NCBI GenBank assembly: GCA_947626705.1
Contig: CANQTJ010000011.1
Coordinates: 1 to 18,925, forward strand
Origin: an uncultured Clostridia bacterium
GTDB taxonomy: Bacteria; Bacillota; Clostridia; TANB77; CAG-508
DNA length: 18,925 nt
Reading direction: 5' to 3'
In this document: positions 1 through 7,707 of the stretch, one piece after another
Layout of the letters: every line of letters begins with the position of its first letter
Position numbering within the stretch: position 1 is the stretch's first letter
Position numbers and translations under genes: made by a program
The notes under the pieces: generated by a model
Seen by the model: the letters and a program-made list of their open reading frames with translations, nothing else
Databases searched by the model: none
Told to the model about the DNA's origin: nothing

Positions 1-82
1 TGATACTTCAATCATCTCTAAATAAGATGACTCAGTAGATACAGACAATTAAAAAAATTTTTCATGTCTTTATCCTGAAAAG

Positions 83-129
83 AAAACGATAGGAAGCCAG
101 CTAATGTAGGCTTCCATATCGTTTTTTTT
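83..129 (+). terminator. Rho-independent terminator of an upstream unit
   Basis: AAAACGAT plus GGAAGCC pairs across a 10-nt loop with GGCTTCC and ATCGTTTT, and the 3' arm runs into eight T residues. This is a GC-cored stem with a U-tract. It should end a + strand transcript whose gene lies almost wholly before position 1. The A-rich 5' flank would let it work in the minus direction too. Confidence 0.9.
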
Positions 130-253
130 AATTGTTTTTTATAAAATTAGCATTGAAAAATTTATTACTTATGTTAAAGAATATATATAAAGTAGATACA
201 AAATCAATCAAAAATTAATCTTGTTGATTTATTTATTCTTAGCGAAAAAATAA

Positions 254-282
254 TTGTAAAAAAAACAATAATATGTTATAAT
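254..282 (+). promoter_or_regulatory. Sigma-A type promoter for the sortase gene
   Basis: TTGTAA (254-259) and TATAAT (277-282) are separated by exactly 17 nt, and TGT directly before the -10 gives an extended -10. Predicted transcription start is near 289, about 27 nt before the sortase ATG. The stretch 130-253 upstream is AT-rich and holds no gene; a weak AAATCAA/TTGATTT inverted repeat (201-230) lies in it. Confidence 0.75.
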
Positions 283-315
283 ATAATTGAATTAAAAAAT
301 ACGGAGGTAAAAATT

Positions 316-999
316 ATGTTTGAGAGTAAATATAGTAAAATATTAACAGTAATATTAATAATAGTTATAGTAGCAATAGTAGTTTTATTAGGATTTTTAG
401 CATTTGATTATATAAAAAAATTTAATACTACAAAACAAGCATCAGATTTTGTAGAAACATATCAAGGAGATATCACAATAGGAGAAACAAATTCCAATCA
501 AGGAACAGAAGGACAAGAAAATGTTTCATTAGACACAACAAATGAAACATCAATAGATACATCAAGTTCAAGTGGAACATCAACTAAGAAAAAATATAAA
601 GGATTTACAGTAGTAGGAACTATGAAGATACCTTCAATAAATCTTGAATACCCAATTGTAGAGGAAGTTTCAACAACAGCATTAGATACAGCATTAGTAT
701 TTTTATATCCAAGTCCTGATAATTTAAATTTACCAGGAAATTCAGTTATAATAGGACATAATTATAGAAACGGAGTATTTTTCTCTAACTTAAAAAAAGT
801 AACAAATGGAACAAAAATTTATGTTACAGATTATAGAGGAGTTTCTCTAACGTATGAAGTTTATAATATGTTTGTAGCTTCTTCAAAAGATACATCATTT
901 TATAAAAGAGATACAAACGGTTTAGCGGAACTAACTTTATCAACATGTACAGATCAAAGTAACGACGAAAGGACAATTGTTTTTGCAAAGCAAATTTAA
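316..999 (+). CDS. Sortase (class B/D-like transpeptidase)
   Basis: Membrane-anchored cysteine transpeptidase that would cut a sorting signal of surface proteins and join them to peptidoglycan or to each other. One N-terminal hydrophobic segment (about residues 9-30) acts as signal anchor. A Ser/Thr/Asn-rich linker (about 55-92) leads to the sortase barrel (about 97-227). The catalytic triad is visible: His148 in IIGHNYRNG, Cys211 in TLSTC, and Arg219 near the C-terminus. TLSTC and the short tail fit class B or D better than class A; the exact class is uncertain. The start is set by GGAGG about 8 nt upstream. At 227 aa the length is normal. The gene has its own promoter and terminator, so it is a single-gene unit. 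No LPXTG-like substrate is encoded in the window, so its target is unknown. Confidence 0.92.
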   Translation: MFESKYSKILTVILIIVIVAIVVLLGFLAFDYIKKFNTTKQASDFVETYQGDITIGETNSNQGTEGQENVSLDTTNETSIDTSSSSGTSTKKKYKGFTVVGTMKIPSINLEYPIVEEVSTTALDTALVFLYPSPDNLNLPGNSVIIGHNYRNGVFFSNLKKVTNGTKIYVTDYRGVSLTYEVYNMFVASSKDTSFYKRDTNGLAELTLSTCTDQSNDERTIVFAKQI

Positions 1000-1008
1000 A
1001 AATATTAT

Positions 1009-1052
1009 AAAATATAAACAAGAATCAAATATATGGTTCTTGTTTATATTTT
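1009..1052 (+). terminator. AT-rich terminator hairpin after the sortase
   Basis: A perfect 16-bp inverted repeat (1009-1024 with 1037-1052, core ATAAACAAGAA / TTCTTGTTTAT) surrounds a 12-nt loop and ends in TTTT. It starts 10 nt after the sortase stop codon. The stem is AT-rich but long, as is usual for terminators in such genomes. Confidence 0.75.
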
Positions 1053-1077
1053 ATTTAAGTTAATTTTAATAAAACTC

Positions 1078-1106
1078 TTTTAAAATAAAAAAAAATGTTA
1101 TACAAT
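1078..1106 (+). promoter_or_regulatory. Possible promoter for recJ-relA
   Basis: TACAAT (1101-1106) is a good -10 match. The best -35, TTTTAA (1078-1083, 17-nt spacing), is poor. Position is right, between the sortase terminator and the recJ ribosome binding site AAGGAGA. AT-rich DNA makes chance matches common. Confidence 0.35.
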
Positions 1107-1140
1107 ATATTACAATATAAAAGTAAAATAAGGAGAGATT

Positions 1141-2826
1141 ATGAATAAAAAATGGCAAATATACGATATAGAAGAAAAAGAAGTTGAAAGAATTTCACAT
1201 AAATATAATATAAATAAGTTATTAGCATCAATAATATTAAACAGAAAAATAAAAGAAAAAGATATAGAAGTTTTTTTAAATCCAACAAGAAAAAATTTTC
1301 ATAATCCATTTTTAATGCCTGATATGAATATTGCTGTTGAAAGAATAATTGAAGCGATAAGTAATAAAGAAAAAATAATAATTTATGGAGATTATGATGT
1401 AGATGGCATAACAAGTATAACAGTATTAAAAAGCTTTTTAGAGGACAGAGGAATACAAGTAAATCAATATATTCCTAATAGGTTGAAAGAAGGATATGGA
1501 CTAAACAAAAAAGCGATTGATGAAATTGTTAAAAATAAATATAATTTAATGATAACAGTAGATTGCGGAATATCAGCAATAGAAGAAGTAGAATATGCCA
1601 ATTTATTGGGATTAAAGACAATTATTACAGACCATCACGAAGTTGGCGATAAACTTCCTAATGCGATAGCAATAGTAGATGCAAAAAGGAAAGATAATAA
1701 ATATCCATGTAGAGATTTAGCTGGAGTTGGAGTTGTTTTTAAATTAATACAAGCAATAGGAATTAAATTAGGATTAGATGAAAAAGAATATTTAAAATAT
1801 TTAGATATTGTATGTATAGGAACTATATCAGATATTGTTCCATTGGTAGATGAAAATAGAGTTATAGCAAAATTAGGGTTAATGCTAGTACAGCAAACTA
1901 AAAATATGGGATTAAAGTCATTATTACTTTCATCAGGATATAAAAATATAGATTCAAATACTATTTCATTTGGGGTAGCACCAAGAATAAATGCTTGTGG
2001 AAGAATGGGACATGCAGAAGAAGCATTAAAATTGTTTTTGTCAAAAAATATCTATGAAGTAAATGAATTAACAAAAAAATTAAATGAATATAATTCATTA
2101 AGACAAGAAAAAGAAAAATCAATTTATGAAGATGCAATAAAACAAATAGAAGAAAAAAAATTAGACGAAAAAAATGCTATAATAATAGGTGGAGAAAACT
2201 GGCATCATGGAGTAATTGGAATAGTATCTTCTAAAATTACAGAGTTATATTTTAAACCAAGTATATTATTATGTTTTGAAGATGATTTGGCAAAAGGGTC
2301 TGGAAGAAGTATACCAGGTTTTGACTTACACGAAGCATTAATGAAGTGCCAAGATACAATAGACAAATTTGGTGGACATGCTATGGCAATAGGAATTACT
2401 ATAAAAAAAGATAAATTTGAAGAATTTTCAAAAGAATTTGAAACAATTACAAAACAATCAAAAATAGAAGAAATAATACCTATTATAAATATAGATGCAA
2501 AAATCAATTTAAGTGAAATTAGTAAAGAAATTGTTGAAAGCTTAAAACAATTAGAACCATTTGGAGAGGGAAATAAAACACCAATATTTGCTTTTAAAAA
2601 TCTTAAAATAGATTCAATAAGAGCTTTATCAGAAGGGAAACATATAAAAATGACATTAAAAGAGGAAAATACCGTTATAAATGCAATAGGTTTTAATTTA
2701 GGGTATCTAGCTGATGAATATATAATTGGTGATAAAATTGATGTTGTTGGAACATTAGAAATTAATAGTTTTAATGGTGTTGATAATTTACAAATTAATA
2801 TAAAAGATGTAATGAAATCAATATAG
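1141..2826 (+). CDS. recJ: Single-stranded-DNA-specific exonuclease RecJ
   Basis: 5'-3' exonuclease on single-stranded DNA, acting in recombination and repair; DHH phosphoesterase family. Metal-binding motifs in order: YGDYDVDG (82-89; D84, D86, D88), DCG (141-143) and DHH (164-166). The DHHA1 domain carries GGENWHHG near 350 and GGHAMA near 411. A C-terminal OB-type domain (about 455-561) begins around LEPFGEGNKTPIF. At 561 aa it is close to E. coli RecJ (577) and lacks the long C-terminal extension of Bacillus RecJ (nearly 790). The start is set by AAGGAGAG just before the ATG. The stop lies 9 nt before relA, so the two are co-transcribed, a frequent pairing in Firmicutes. Confidence 0.96.
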   Translation: MNKKWQIYDIEEKEVERISHKYNINKLLASIILNRKIKEKDIEVFLNPTRKNFHNPFLMPDMNIAVERIIEAISNKEKIIIYGDYDVDGITSITVLKSFLEDRGIQVNQYIPNRLKEGYGLNKKAIDEIVKNKYNLMITVDCGISAIEEVEYANLLGLKTIITDHHEVGDKLPNAIAIVDAKRKDNKYPCRDLAGVGVVFKLIQAIGIKLGLDEKEYLKYLDIVCIGTISDIVPLVDENRVIAKLGLMLVQQTKNMGLKSLLLSSGYKNIDSNTISFGVAPRINACGRMGHAEEALKLFLSKNIYEVNELTKKLNEYNSLRQEKEKSIYEDAIKQIEEKKLDEKNAIIIGGENWHHGVIGIVSSKITELYFKPSILLCFEDDLAKGSGRSIPGFDLHEALMKCQDTIDKFGGHAMAIGITIKKDKFEEFSKEFETITKQSKIEEIIPIINIDAKINLSEISKEIVESLKQLEPFGEGNKTPIFAFKNLKIDSIRALSEGKHIKMTLKEENTVINAIGFNLGYLADEYIIGDKIDVVGTLEINSFNGVDNLQINIKDVMKSI

Positions 2827-2835
2827 AGGTGGAAA

Positions 2836-5028
2836 ATGCAAGAAAATAATAAAGAAATAACAATACAAGATGTAATAGCAAAAAAGAAAGAAATAACTAA
2901 AAAAGTAGATACAAAGCTAATTATGAAAGCATATAATTATGCCTTTGAGCATCATGGAGAGCAAAAAAGACGTTCAGGAGAGCCATATATAATACATCCA
3001 TTAAATGTAGCATATATATTAGCAGAAGTAGGACTAGATGAAGCAACTATATGTGCGGCACTATTACATGATGTTGTAGAAGATACAGATGTAACAGATG
3101 AAAATTTAAGAAAAGAATTTGGCGAAGAAGTTGCAGATATGGTAGCAGGTGTAACAAAATTAGGAAATATAATGTTTGCATCAGTCGAAGAACAACAAGT
3201 TGAAGATTATAGAAAAATGTTTTTAGCTATGGGAAAAGATATAAGAGTAATTATAATAAAGCTTGCAGATAGACTTCATAATATGAGAACGCTTAAATTC
3301 CTAAAAAGAGATAGGCAGATAGCTAATGCAAAAGAAACAATGGAAATATATGCGCCACTTGCAAATCGTTTAGGATTATATTCTATTAAGTGGGAGTTAG
3401 AAGATTTATCTTTTAAATATCTTTATCCAGAAGAATATCATGAGTTAGTTGAAGGGATAAACAAAAAAAGAGATGAAAGATTAAAATTTATAGAAAAAAT
3501 AATGGACGACATACGTATTCAACTAAAAAAGCAACATATAGAAGCAGAAGTTACAGGAAGAGCTAAACACTTATATAGTATATATAGAAAAATGAAAAGA
3601 GATAATAAAACTTTAGACCAAATATATGACTTATTTGCATTGCGTATATTAGTAAATTCAGTAAAAGATTGTTATTCTGCTTTAGGAGTAGTACATGAAT
3701 TATATAATCCGATGCCAGGTAGATTTAAAGACTACATAGCAGTTCCTAAACCAAATATGTACCAATCAATACATACAACACTTTTAGGAGAAAAGGGAAC
3801 GCCATTTGAAGTACAAATACGAACATGGGATATGCATAGAATTGCAGAATACGGAATTGCTGCACATTGGGCATATAAAGAAGCAAGTTATTTTGGAAAA
3901 AAACAGTCTGTAAAAGTTGAAGAAGACAAATTAGCATGGTTAAGAGAATCATTAGAATGGCAAAAAGATATGCAAGACCCACAACAATTTTTAGAAACTT
4001 TAAAAACAGAATTATTTGAAGATGAAGTATATGTATTTACACCAAAAGGAGCTATTAAAGTATTACCACGACTTGCAACGCCAATAGACTTTGCATATTC
4101 AATACATGAAGAAATAGGTAACCGTATGACTGGATGTAAAATAAATAGCAAAATGATGCCTATAATAACACCATTAAAAAATGGAGATATTGTAGAAATA
4201 ATAACATCAGATAATTCAAAAGGACCAAGTAGAGATTGGATTAAGTTTGTAAAAAGTACAAAAGCAAAAAATAAAATTTTAGGTTGGTTTAAAAAAGAAG
4301 AAAGAGCAGAAAATATAGAAAAAGGAAAAGACTTAATTGAAAAAGAAATAAAAAGAATTGGAGTATCACATACAGATATATTTAAAAATCAATATATTGA
4401 ACCAATGCTAGAAAGATATAAATATAAAAATTTAGAAGAAATGTATGCAGCAGTTGGATTTGGTGCAAATACGGCCGGAAAAGTAGTAGCAAGGATTTTG
4501 CAAGAATATAGAAAAGAGCATGATGAGGAAAACATAGAAGAAAAAATAGAACAGTTAAATAAACAAAAGGTGAAAAAACAAAAACCATCAAGTTCAGGGA
4601 TTATAGTAAAAGGAATAGATAATTGCTTAGTAAAATTGTCAAAATGTTGCAATCCACTTCCAGGAGATGAAATAATAGGATATATAACAAAAGGAAGAGG
4701 TGTATCTGTACACAGAAAAGATTGTGTTAATGTAAAAGATTTATTAACAGAAGAAAATAGAATAATAGATGTTAAATGGTATGAAGAAACAAAAGAAAAT
4801 TACAATGTAAATATAGAGATATTGGCTAATGATAGAAATGGATTATTAGTAGATATATTAAATCAAATAAATAATACAAATGCAAAATTAATGGGAGTAA
4901 ATACAAAAACTACTAAAGAAAGAATTGCAATTATAGAGGTTAATATAGAAGTAGAGAATATAGAAGAATTAAATAAAGTAATACGAACGATAAAAAAAGT
5001 AGATAGTGTATATGAAGTAAAAAGATAG
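2836..5028 (+). CDS. relA: Bifunctional (p)ppGpp synthetase/hydrolase (Rel)
   Basis: Makes and degrades the stringent-response alarmone (p)ppGpp. The full RSH architecture is visible. The HD hydrolase domain has His54 and LLHDVVEDTD (76-85; H78, D79, E82, D83). The synthetase domain has RFKD at 296-299, the RXKD form of bifunctional Rel/SpoT rather than the EXDD form of RelA-only synthetases, followed by YQSIHTT. A TGS domain starts near EDEVYVFTPKG (about 395). The zinc-finger/CC region has C604, C605, H626 and C630, and an ACT domain fills about 655-730. At 730 aa it is full length. Both catalytic halves look intact, so this is probably the main alarmone enzyme. The ribosome binding site GAGGTGG sits 9 nt after the recJ stop. 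Confidence 0.96.
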   Translation: MQENNKEITIQDVIAKKKEITKKVDTKLIMKAYNYAFEHHGEQKRRSGEPYIIHPLNVAYILAEVGLDEATICAALLHDVVEDTDVTDENLRKEFGEEVADMVAGVTKLGNIMFASVEEQQVEDYRKMFLAMGKDIRVIIIKLADRLHNMRTLKFLKRDRQIANAKETMEIYAPLANRLGLYSIKWELEDLSFKYLYPEEYHELVEGINKKRDERLKFIEKIMDDIRIQLKKQHIEAEVTGRAKHLYSIYRKMKRDNKTLDQIYDLFALRILVNSVKDCYSALGVVHELYNPMPGRFKDYIAVPKPNMYQSIHTTLLGEKGTPFEVQIRTWDMHRIAEYGIAAHWAYKEASYFGKKQSVKVEEDKLAWLRESLEWQKDMQDPQQFLETLKTELFEDEVYVFTPKGAIKVLPRLATPIDFAYSIHEEIGNRMTGCKINSKMMPIITPLKNGDIVEIITSDNSKGPSRDWIKFVKSTKAKNKILGWFKKEERAENIEKGKDLIEKEIKRIGVSHTDIFKNQYIEPMLERYKYKNLEEMYAAVGFGANTAGKVVARILQEYRKEHDEENIEEKIEQLNKQKVKKQKPSSSGIIVKGIDNCLVKLSKCCNPLPGDEIIGYITKGRGVSVHRKDCVNVKDLLTEENRIIDVKWYEETKENYNVNIEILANDRNGLLVDILNQINNTNAKLMGVNTKTTKERIAIIEVNIEVENIEELNKVIRTIKKVDSVYEVKR

Positions 5029-5103
5029 AAAATAAAAGTAAATATATATATAGTTTAATACGTTATCTAATTATAAAAAATAGTACAAATAAGGAGAAGA
5101 AAG

Positions 5104-5754
5104 ATGATATTAAAAGAACTAAAGATACAAACATGGATAGGCGATAAAACAAATTGTTATGTAATATTTGATGAAAAAAGTAAAGAAATAATATGTATTG
5201 ACCCAGCTGGTGATGTAGATAAAATAGAAGATTTAATAAAAAATGTATTTAAAGGTAAGTTAAAATATATTTATCTAACTCATTGTCATGGCGATCATAT
5301 AGGAGGAGTAAATGAATTAAGGAATCGTTGTGGGGGAAAGGTTTTAGTTCATAGAATAGATGCAGAAGGGTTAAATGACGTAAACATAAATTTGTCTGAA
5401 TATATAGGATTACCAGTAATAGAATTAGAAGCTGACTCAAGAATAGACGATAATGATTTAATACATTTAGGAGAATTAGAATTTAAAGTAATTCATACAC
5501 CAGGTCATACAGCAGGAAGTACATCACTTTATTGTGAAAAAGAAAAATGTTTATTCTCAGGTGATACAATTTTCGCAGGCACATGGGGAAGGACTGATTT
5601 ACCAACATCAAGTAGAGAAGATATCATGAATTCAATTATGAATAAAATTTTGATTTTACCAGATGATACTTTTATATATCCAGGACATGGTAAAGCTACA
5701 ATGTTAAAAGATGAAAAAACAATTTATTTAGAATTAAAACCTAAAATGTGGTAA
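5104..5754 (+). CDS. MBL-fold metallo-hydrolase (glyoxalase II-like)
   Basis: Metallo-beta-lactamase-fold hydrolase with the complete binuclear metal site: THCHGDH (59-65; H60, H62, D64, H65), H135 in HTPGH, D154 in SGDT and H195 in YPGHG. At 216 aa it matches the short YcbL/glyoxalase II-like hydrolases, which lack the extra C-terminal helical domain of true glyoxalase II. A thioester or related substrate is likely but cannot be named from sequence. No signal peptide, so cytosolic. It starts behind AAGGAGAAG, 75 nt after relA. A small MBL gene between relA and hisS is a recurrent order in Clostridia, which supports co-expression with relA. Confidence 0.9.
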   Translation: MILKELKIQTWIGDKTNCYVIFDEKSKEIICIDPAGDVDKIEDLIKNVFKGKLKYIYLTHCHGDHIGGVNELRNRCGGKVLVHRIDAEGLNDVNINLSEYIGLPVIELEADSRIDDNDLIHLGELEFKVIHTPGHTAGSTSLYCEKEKCLFSGDTIFAGTWGRTDLPTSSREDIMNSIMNKILILPDDTFIYPGHGKATMLKDEKTIYLELKPKMW

Positions 5755-5762
5755 ATCTCTAA

Positions 5763-5831
5763 TTTGTTTTAATTTTCGGTTTTTTCATAAATTAATATTC
5801 TATAATTAAAAAAAACGAAAATTAAAACAAA
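5763..5831. repeat. Long perfect inverted repeat after the MBL gene
   Basis: Positions 5763-5778 are the exact reverse complement of 5816-5831 (16 bp, core GTTTTAATTTTCG). After one mismatch the pairing continues through a T-run (5780-5785) and an A-run (5808-5814), giving roughly 22 of 23 paired positions around a 22-nt AT-rich loop. It starts 9 nt after the MBL stop and could end that transcript. However the stem has little GC and no T-run follows the 3' arm, so it is not a canonical terminator. It ends 7 nt before the next promoter. Confidence 0.8.
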
Positions 5832-5837
5832 CATACA

Positions 5838-5866
5838 TTGACAAAATTAAATATTTATGTTACCAT
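5838..5866 (+). promoter_or_regulatory. Promoter for the 116-aa gene
   Basis: A consensus -35 TTGACA (5838-5843) is followed at 17 nt by TACCAT (5861-5866), a 4/6 match to the -10. CATAAT at 5864-5869 would be a closer -10 but needs 20-nt spacing. A short GTTAC-N9-GTAAC inverted repeat (5859-5877) covers the -10 and start-site region and could be an operator, though 5-bp arms arise easily by chance here. Confidence 0.6.
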
Positions 5867-5907
5867 AATAATGTAACTAAAAGGCTTGATAGTGCAAGGA
5901 GGGCAAA

Positions 5908-6258
5908 ATGAAAGTAAAAATAGTAGAAGAAAGCTTGAAAAAGTACATGAAAGATCATTGCATAACTTACGAGATAAGTGGCAATGATGTAACTATTCGG
6001 AAAAGCGATATAACTGAATTAGTTATATCGTACATGGAAAACAGTAATACTTTTGTATTTACTGATAGCCAAAAAGGAACTTTATTCAGTCCAATGTTAG
6101 AAGATTGTGAAGATTATTCTGAATGTTATACATTTTTTGCAAACAGGATAATATTTTGTATGTACAGTGATATGTTCGGCAAAATATTTTCGTTTCAGAT
6201 TAAAGTTGCATTAAATGTAGAAAATGCAGAAGTAGAGCCGGAGGTACACCTTATGTAA
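5908..6258 (+). CDS. Hypothetical protein, 116 aa, unlike its neighbours in codon use
   Basis: I do not recognise this protein. It reads as a small soluble alpha/beta protein: a charged start, an acidic middle (about 65-73), four cysteines (C18, C67, C73, C84), and no signal peptide or membrane segment. C67 and C73 sit in an acidic Tyr-rich patch but form no clear metal motif. Translation is well supported by AAGGAGGGC about 7 nt before the ATG and a good promoter. Codon choice stands apart: tac, ggc, agc, tcg, cgg, ccg, cag, gag and cac recur here but are rare in adjacent genes. It is bracketed by an inverted repeat (5763-5831) and a hairpin (6273-6308), inside the otherwise conserved MBL-hisS interval. 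Lateral acquisition is inference. Confidence 0.75.
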   Translation: MKVKIVEESLKKYMKDHCITYEISGNDVTIRKSDITELVISYMENSNTFVFTDSQKGTLFSPMLEDCEDYSECYTFFANRIIFCMYSDMFGKIFSFQIKVALNVENAEVEPEVHLM

Positions 6259-6272
6259 TAACCTTGCAGTTT

Positions 6273-6308
6273 TAGGGGGATAAATGGTAACATTTATTCC
6301 CCCTATTT
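6273..6308 (+). terminator. GC-cored hairpin with GUAA tetraloop before hisS
   Basis: TAGGGGGATAAATG pairs with CATTTATTCCCCCTA, about 14 bp with one bulged T, closing a GTAA (GNRA-class) tetraloop at 6287-6290. The following ATTTC is a weak U-tract, so it may terminate the 116-aa transcript only partly, or stabilise its 3' end. It ends 24 nt before the hisS ATG. The 73-nt gap is too short for a T-box leader and I see no T-box motif. Confidence 0.65.
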
Positions 6309-6331
6309 CAAATTTAAAGGAGATGATATAA

Positions 6332-7654
6332 ATGATAAATAAAACAGAACCAAGAACATTACCAGGATTTATGGAATTAATGCCAAATGAGCAAATATTA
6401 TTTGAGCAAATTAAAGAGAAAATAGAAAAAACGTATCAAAAATTTGGATTTTTGCCACTTGATACACCAATATTAGAATTATCTGAAGTATTACTTGCAA
6501 AAGCAGGTGGAGAAACAGAAAAACAAATATATAGATTTGAAAAAGGTGATACAGATATATCAATGAGGTTTGATTTAACAGTACCACTAGCAAAATATGT
6601 AGCAAAAAACTATGGAAATTTAAGTTTTCCATTTAGAAGATACCAAATTGGAAAAGTATACCGTGGAGAAAGAGCACAAAAAGGAAGATTTCGTGAATTT
6701 TATCAATGTGACATAGATATAATTGGAGATGGAGAATTAAGCATTGTAAATGATGCAGAGCTTCCAAGTGTTATATATACTGTATTTAAAGAATTAGGAT
6801 TTGATGATTTTACAATTTGTGTCAATAATAGAAAAATTTTGAATGGATTGTTTGAAAGTTTAAAAGAAAAAGAAAATTCAGTAGAAATATTAAGAATAAT
6901 AGATAAGATTGAAAAAATAGGAAAAGAAGCGGTTATACAGGAATTAGAAAAAATTAAAGTTGCTGAAAAATCAATACAAACAATAATAAGTTTTATAGAA
7001 ATAGAAGGTACTACTGATGAAAAACTACAAAAACTAAAAGAATTAAATATAGAAAATGAGAATTTTAAATTAGGATTAGAAGAATTAACACAAGTTATAA
7101 AATATGTAAGAACATTTGGAATACCAGAAAAAAACTTTAAGGTAGATTTAACAATTGCAAGAGGTTTAGACTATTATACAGGAACAGTTTATGAAACATT
7201 TTTAAATGAATACAGGGAAATTGGAAGCATTTGTTCAGGAGGTAGATATGAAAATTTAGCAGAATTTTATACAGATAAAAATCTACCAGGTGTAGGAATA
7301 TCAATTGGACTAACAAGATTATTTTATAAATTAAATGAATTAAACTTAATAAATGCAAATAAAAAATCAATTGCAGACGTTTTAATAATACCAATGTTAG
7401 AAGATTTTAGTGAACCAATAAAAATAGCGAATAATTTGAGGAAACAAGGAATAAATACAGAGATATTTTTAAATGACAAAAAGTTGAAAGCAAAAATGAA
7501 ATATGCAGATAAACTTGAAATTCCATTTGTAATAGTAATTGGAGAAGATGAAATAAAATCAGGAATTGTTAAAATAAAAAATATGATAACTGGAAATGAA
7601 AAAGAATCTGACATTAAAGATATTGCAGAAGTTGTAAAAAATCTGCAAATTTAA
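6332..7654 (+). CDS. hisS: Histidyl-tRNA synthetase, archaeal/eukaryal-like type
   Basis: Charges tRNA-His with histidine; class II synthetase. Visible are the motif 2 region KVYRGERAQKGRFREFYQCD (108-127), the histidine-specific ARGLDYYTG (276-284), GGRYENL, a motif 3-like GVGISIGLTRL, and a C-terminal anticodon-binding domain (about 345-440). Length, 440 aa, is normal. RFDLTVPLAKYVA (79-91) replaces the LRPEGTA of standard bacterial HisRS, and REFYQCDIDI matches archaeal and eukaryotic enzymes, so this belongs to that branch, which some bacteria carry. HisZ is unlikely because the HisRS motifs and anticodon domain are kept. The ribosome binding site AAAGGAGATG precedes the ATG. No separate strong promoter is visible, so it probably depends on readthrough or on the 5838 promoter. 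Confidence 0.93.
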   Translation: MINKTEPRTLPGFMELMPNEQILFEQIKEKIEKTYQKFGFLPLDTPILELSEVLLAKAGGETEKQIYRFEKGDTDISMRFDLTVPLAKYVAKNYGNLSFPFRRYQIGKVYRGERAQKGRFREFYQCDIDIIGDGELSIVNDAELPSVIYTVFKELGFDDFTICVNNRKILNGLFESLKEKENSVEILRIIDKIEKIGKEAVIQELEKIKVAEKSIQTIISFIEIEGTTDEKLQKLKELNIENENFKLGLEELTQVIKYVRTFGIPEKNFKVDLTIARGLDYYTGTVYETFLNEYREIGSICSGGRYENLAEFYTDKNLPGVGISIGLTRLFYKLNELNLINANKKSIADVLIIPMLEDFSEPIKIANNLRKQGINTEIFLNDKKLKAKMKYADKLEIPFVIVIGEDEIKSGIVKIKNMITGNEKESDIKDIAEVVKNLQI

Positions 7655-7667
7655 TAAAAATAAGAAC

Positions 7668-7707
7668 GAAACTAAAATACAAATTTAAATTTTAGTTTCA
7701 TTTTTTT
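7668..7707. terminator. Shared terminator between hisS and the Crp/Fnr gene
   Basis: GAAACTAAAAT (7668-7678) pairs with ATTTTAGTTTC (7689-7699), followed by A and seven T residues. It lies between two convergent genes. It is clearly terminator-like for hisS; in the other direction the T-run is weaker (GTTCTTATTTTT). The T-run overlaps the last codons of the minus-strand gene. Confidence 0.75.

Noticed and set aside
1..60. Tail of an upstream gene ending before the terminator at 83
   Set aside because: Two frames end early (TAA at 23-25, TAG at 36-38), giving only 7 or 11 residues. Nothing identifies the frame or even shows that it is protein coding.
6259..6331. T-box leader for hisS
   Set aside because: The gap is only 73 nt, contains one simple hairpin, and lacks the T-box bulge sequence and specifier stem.
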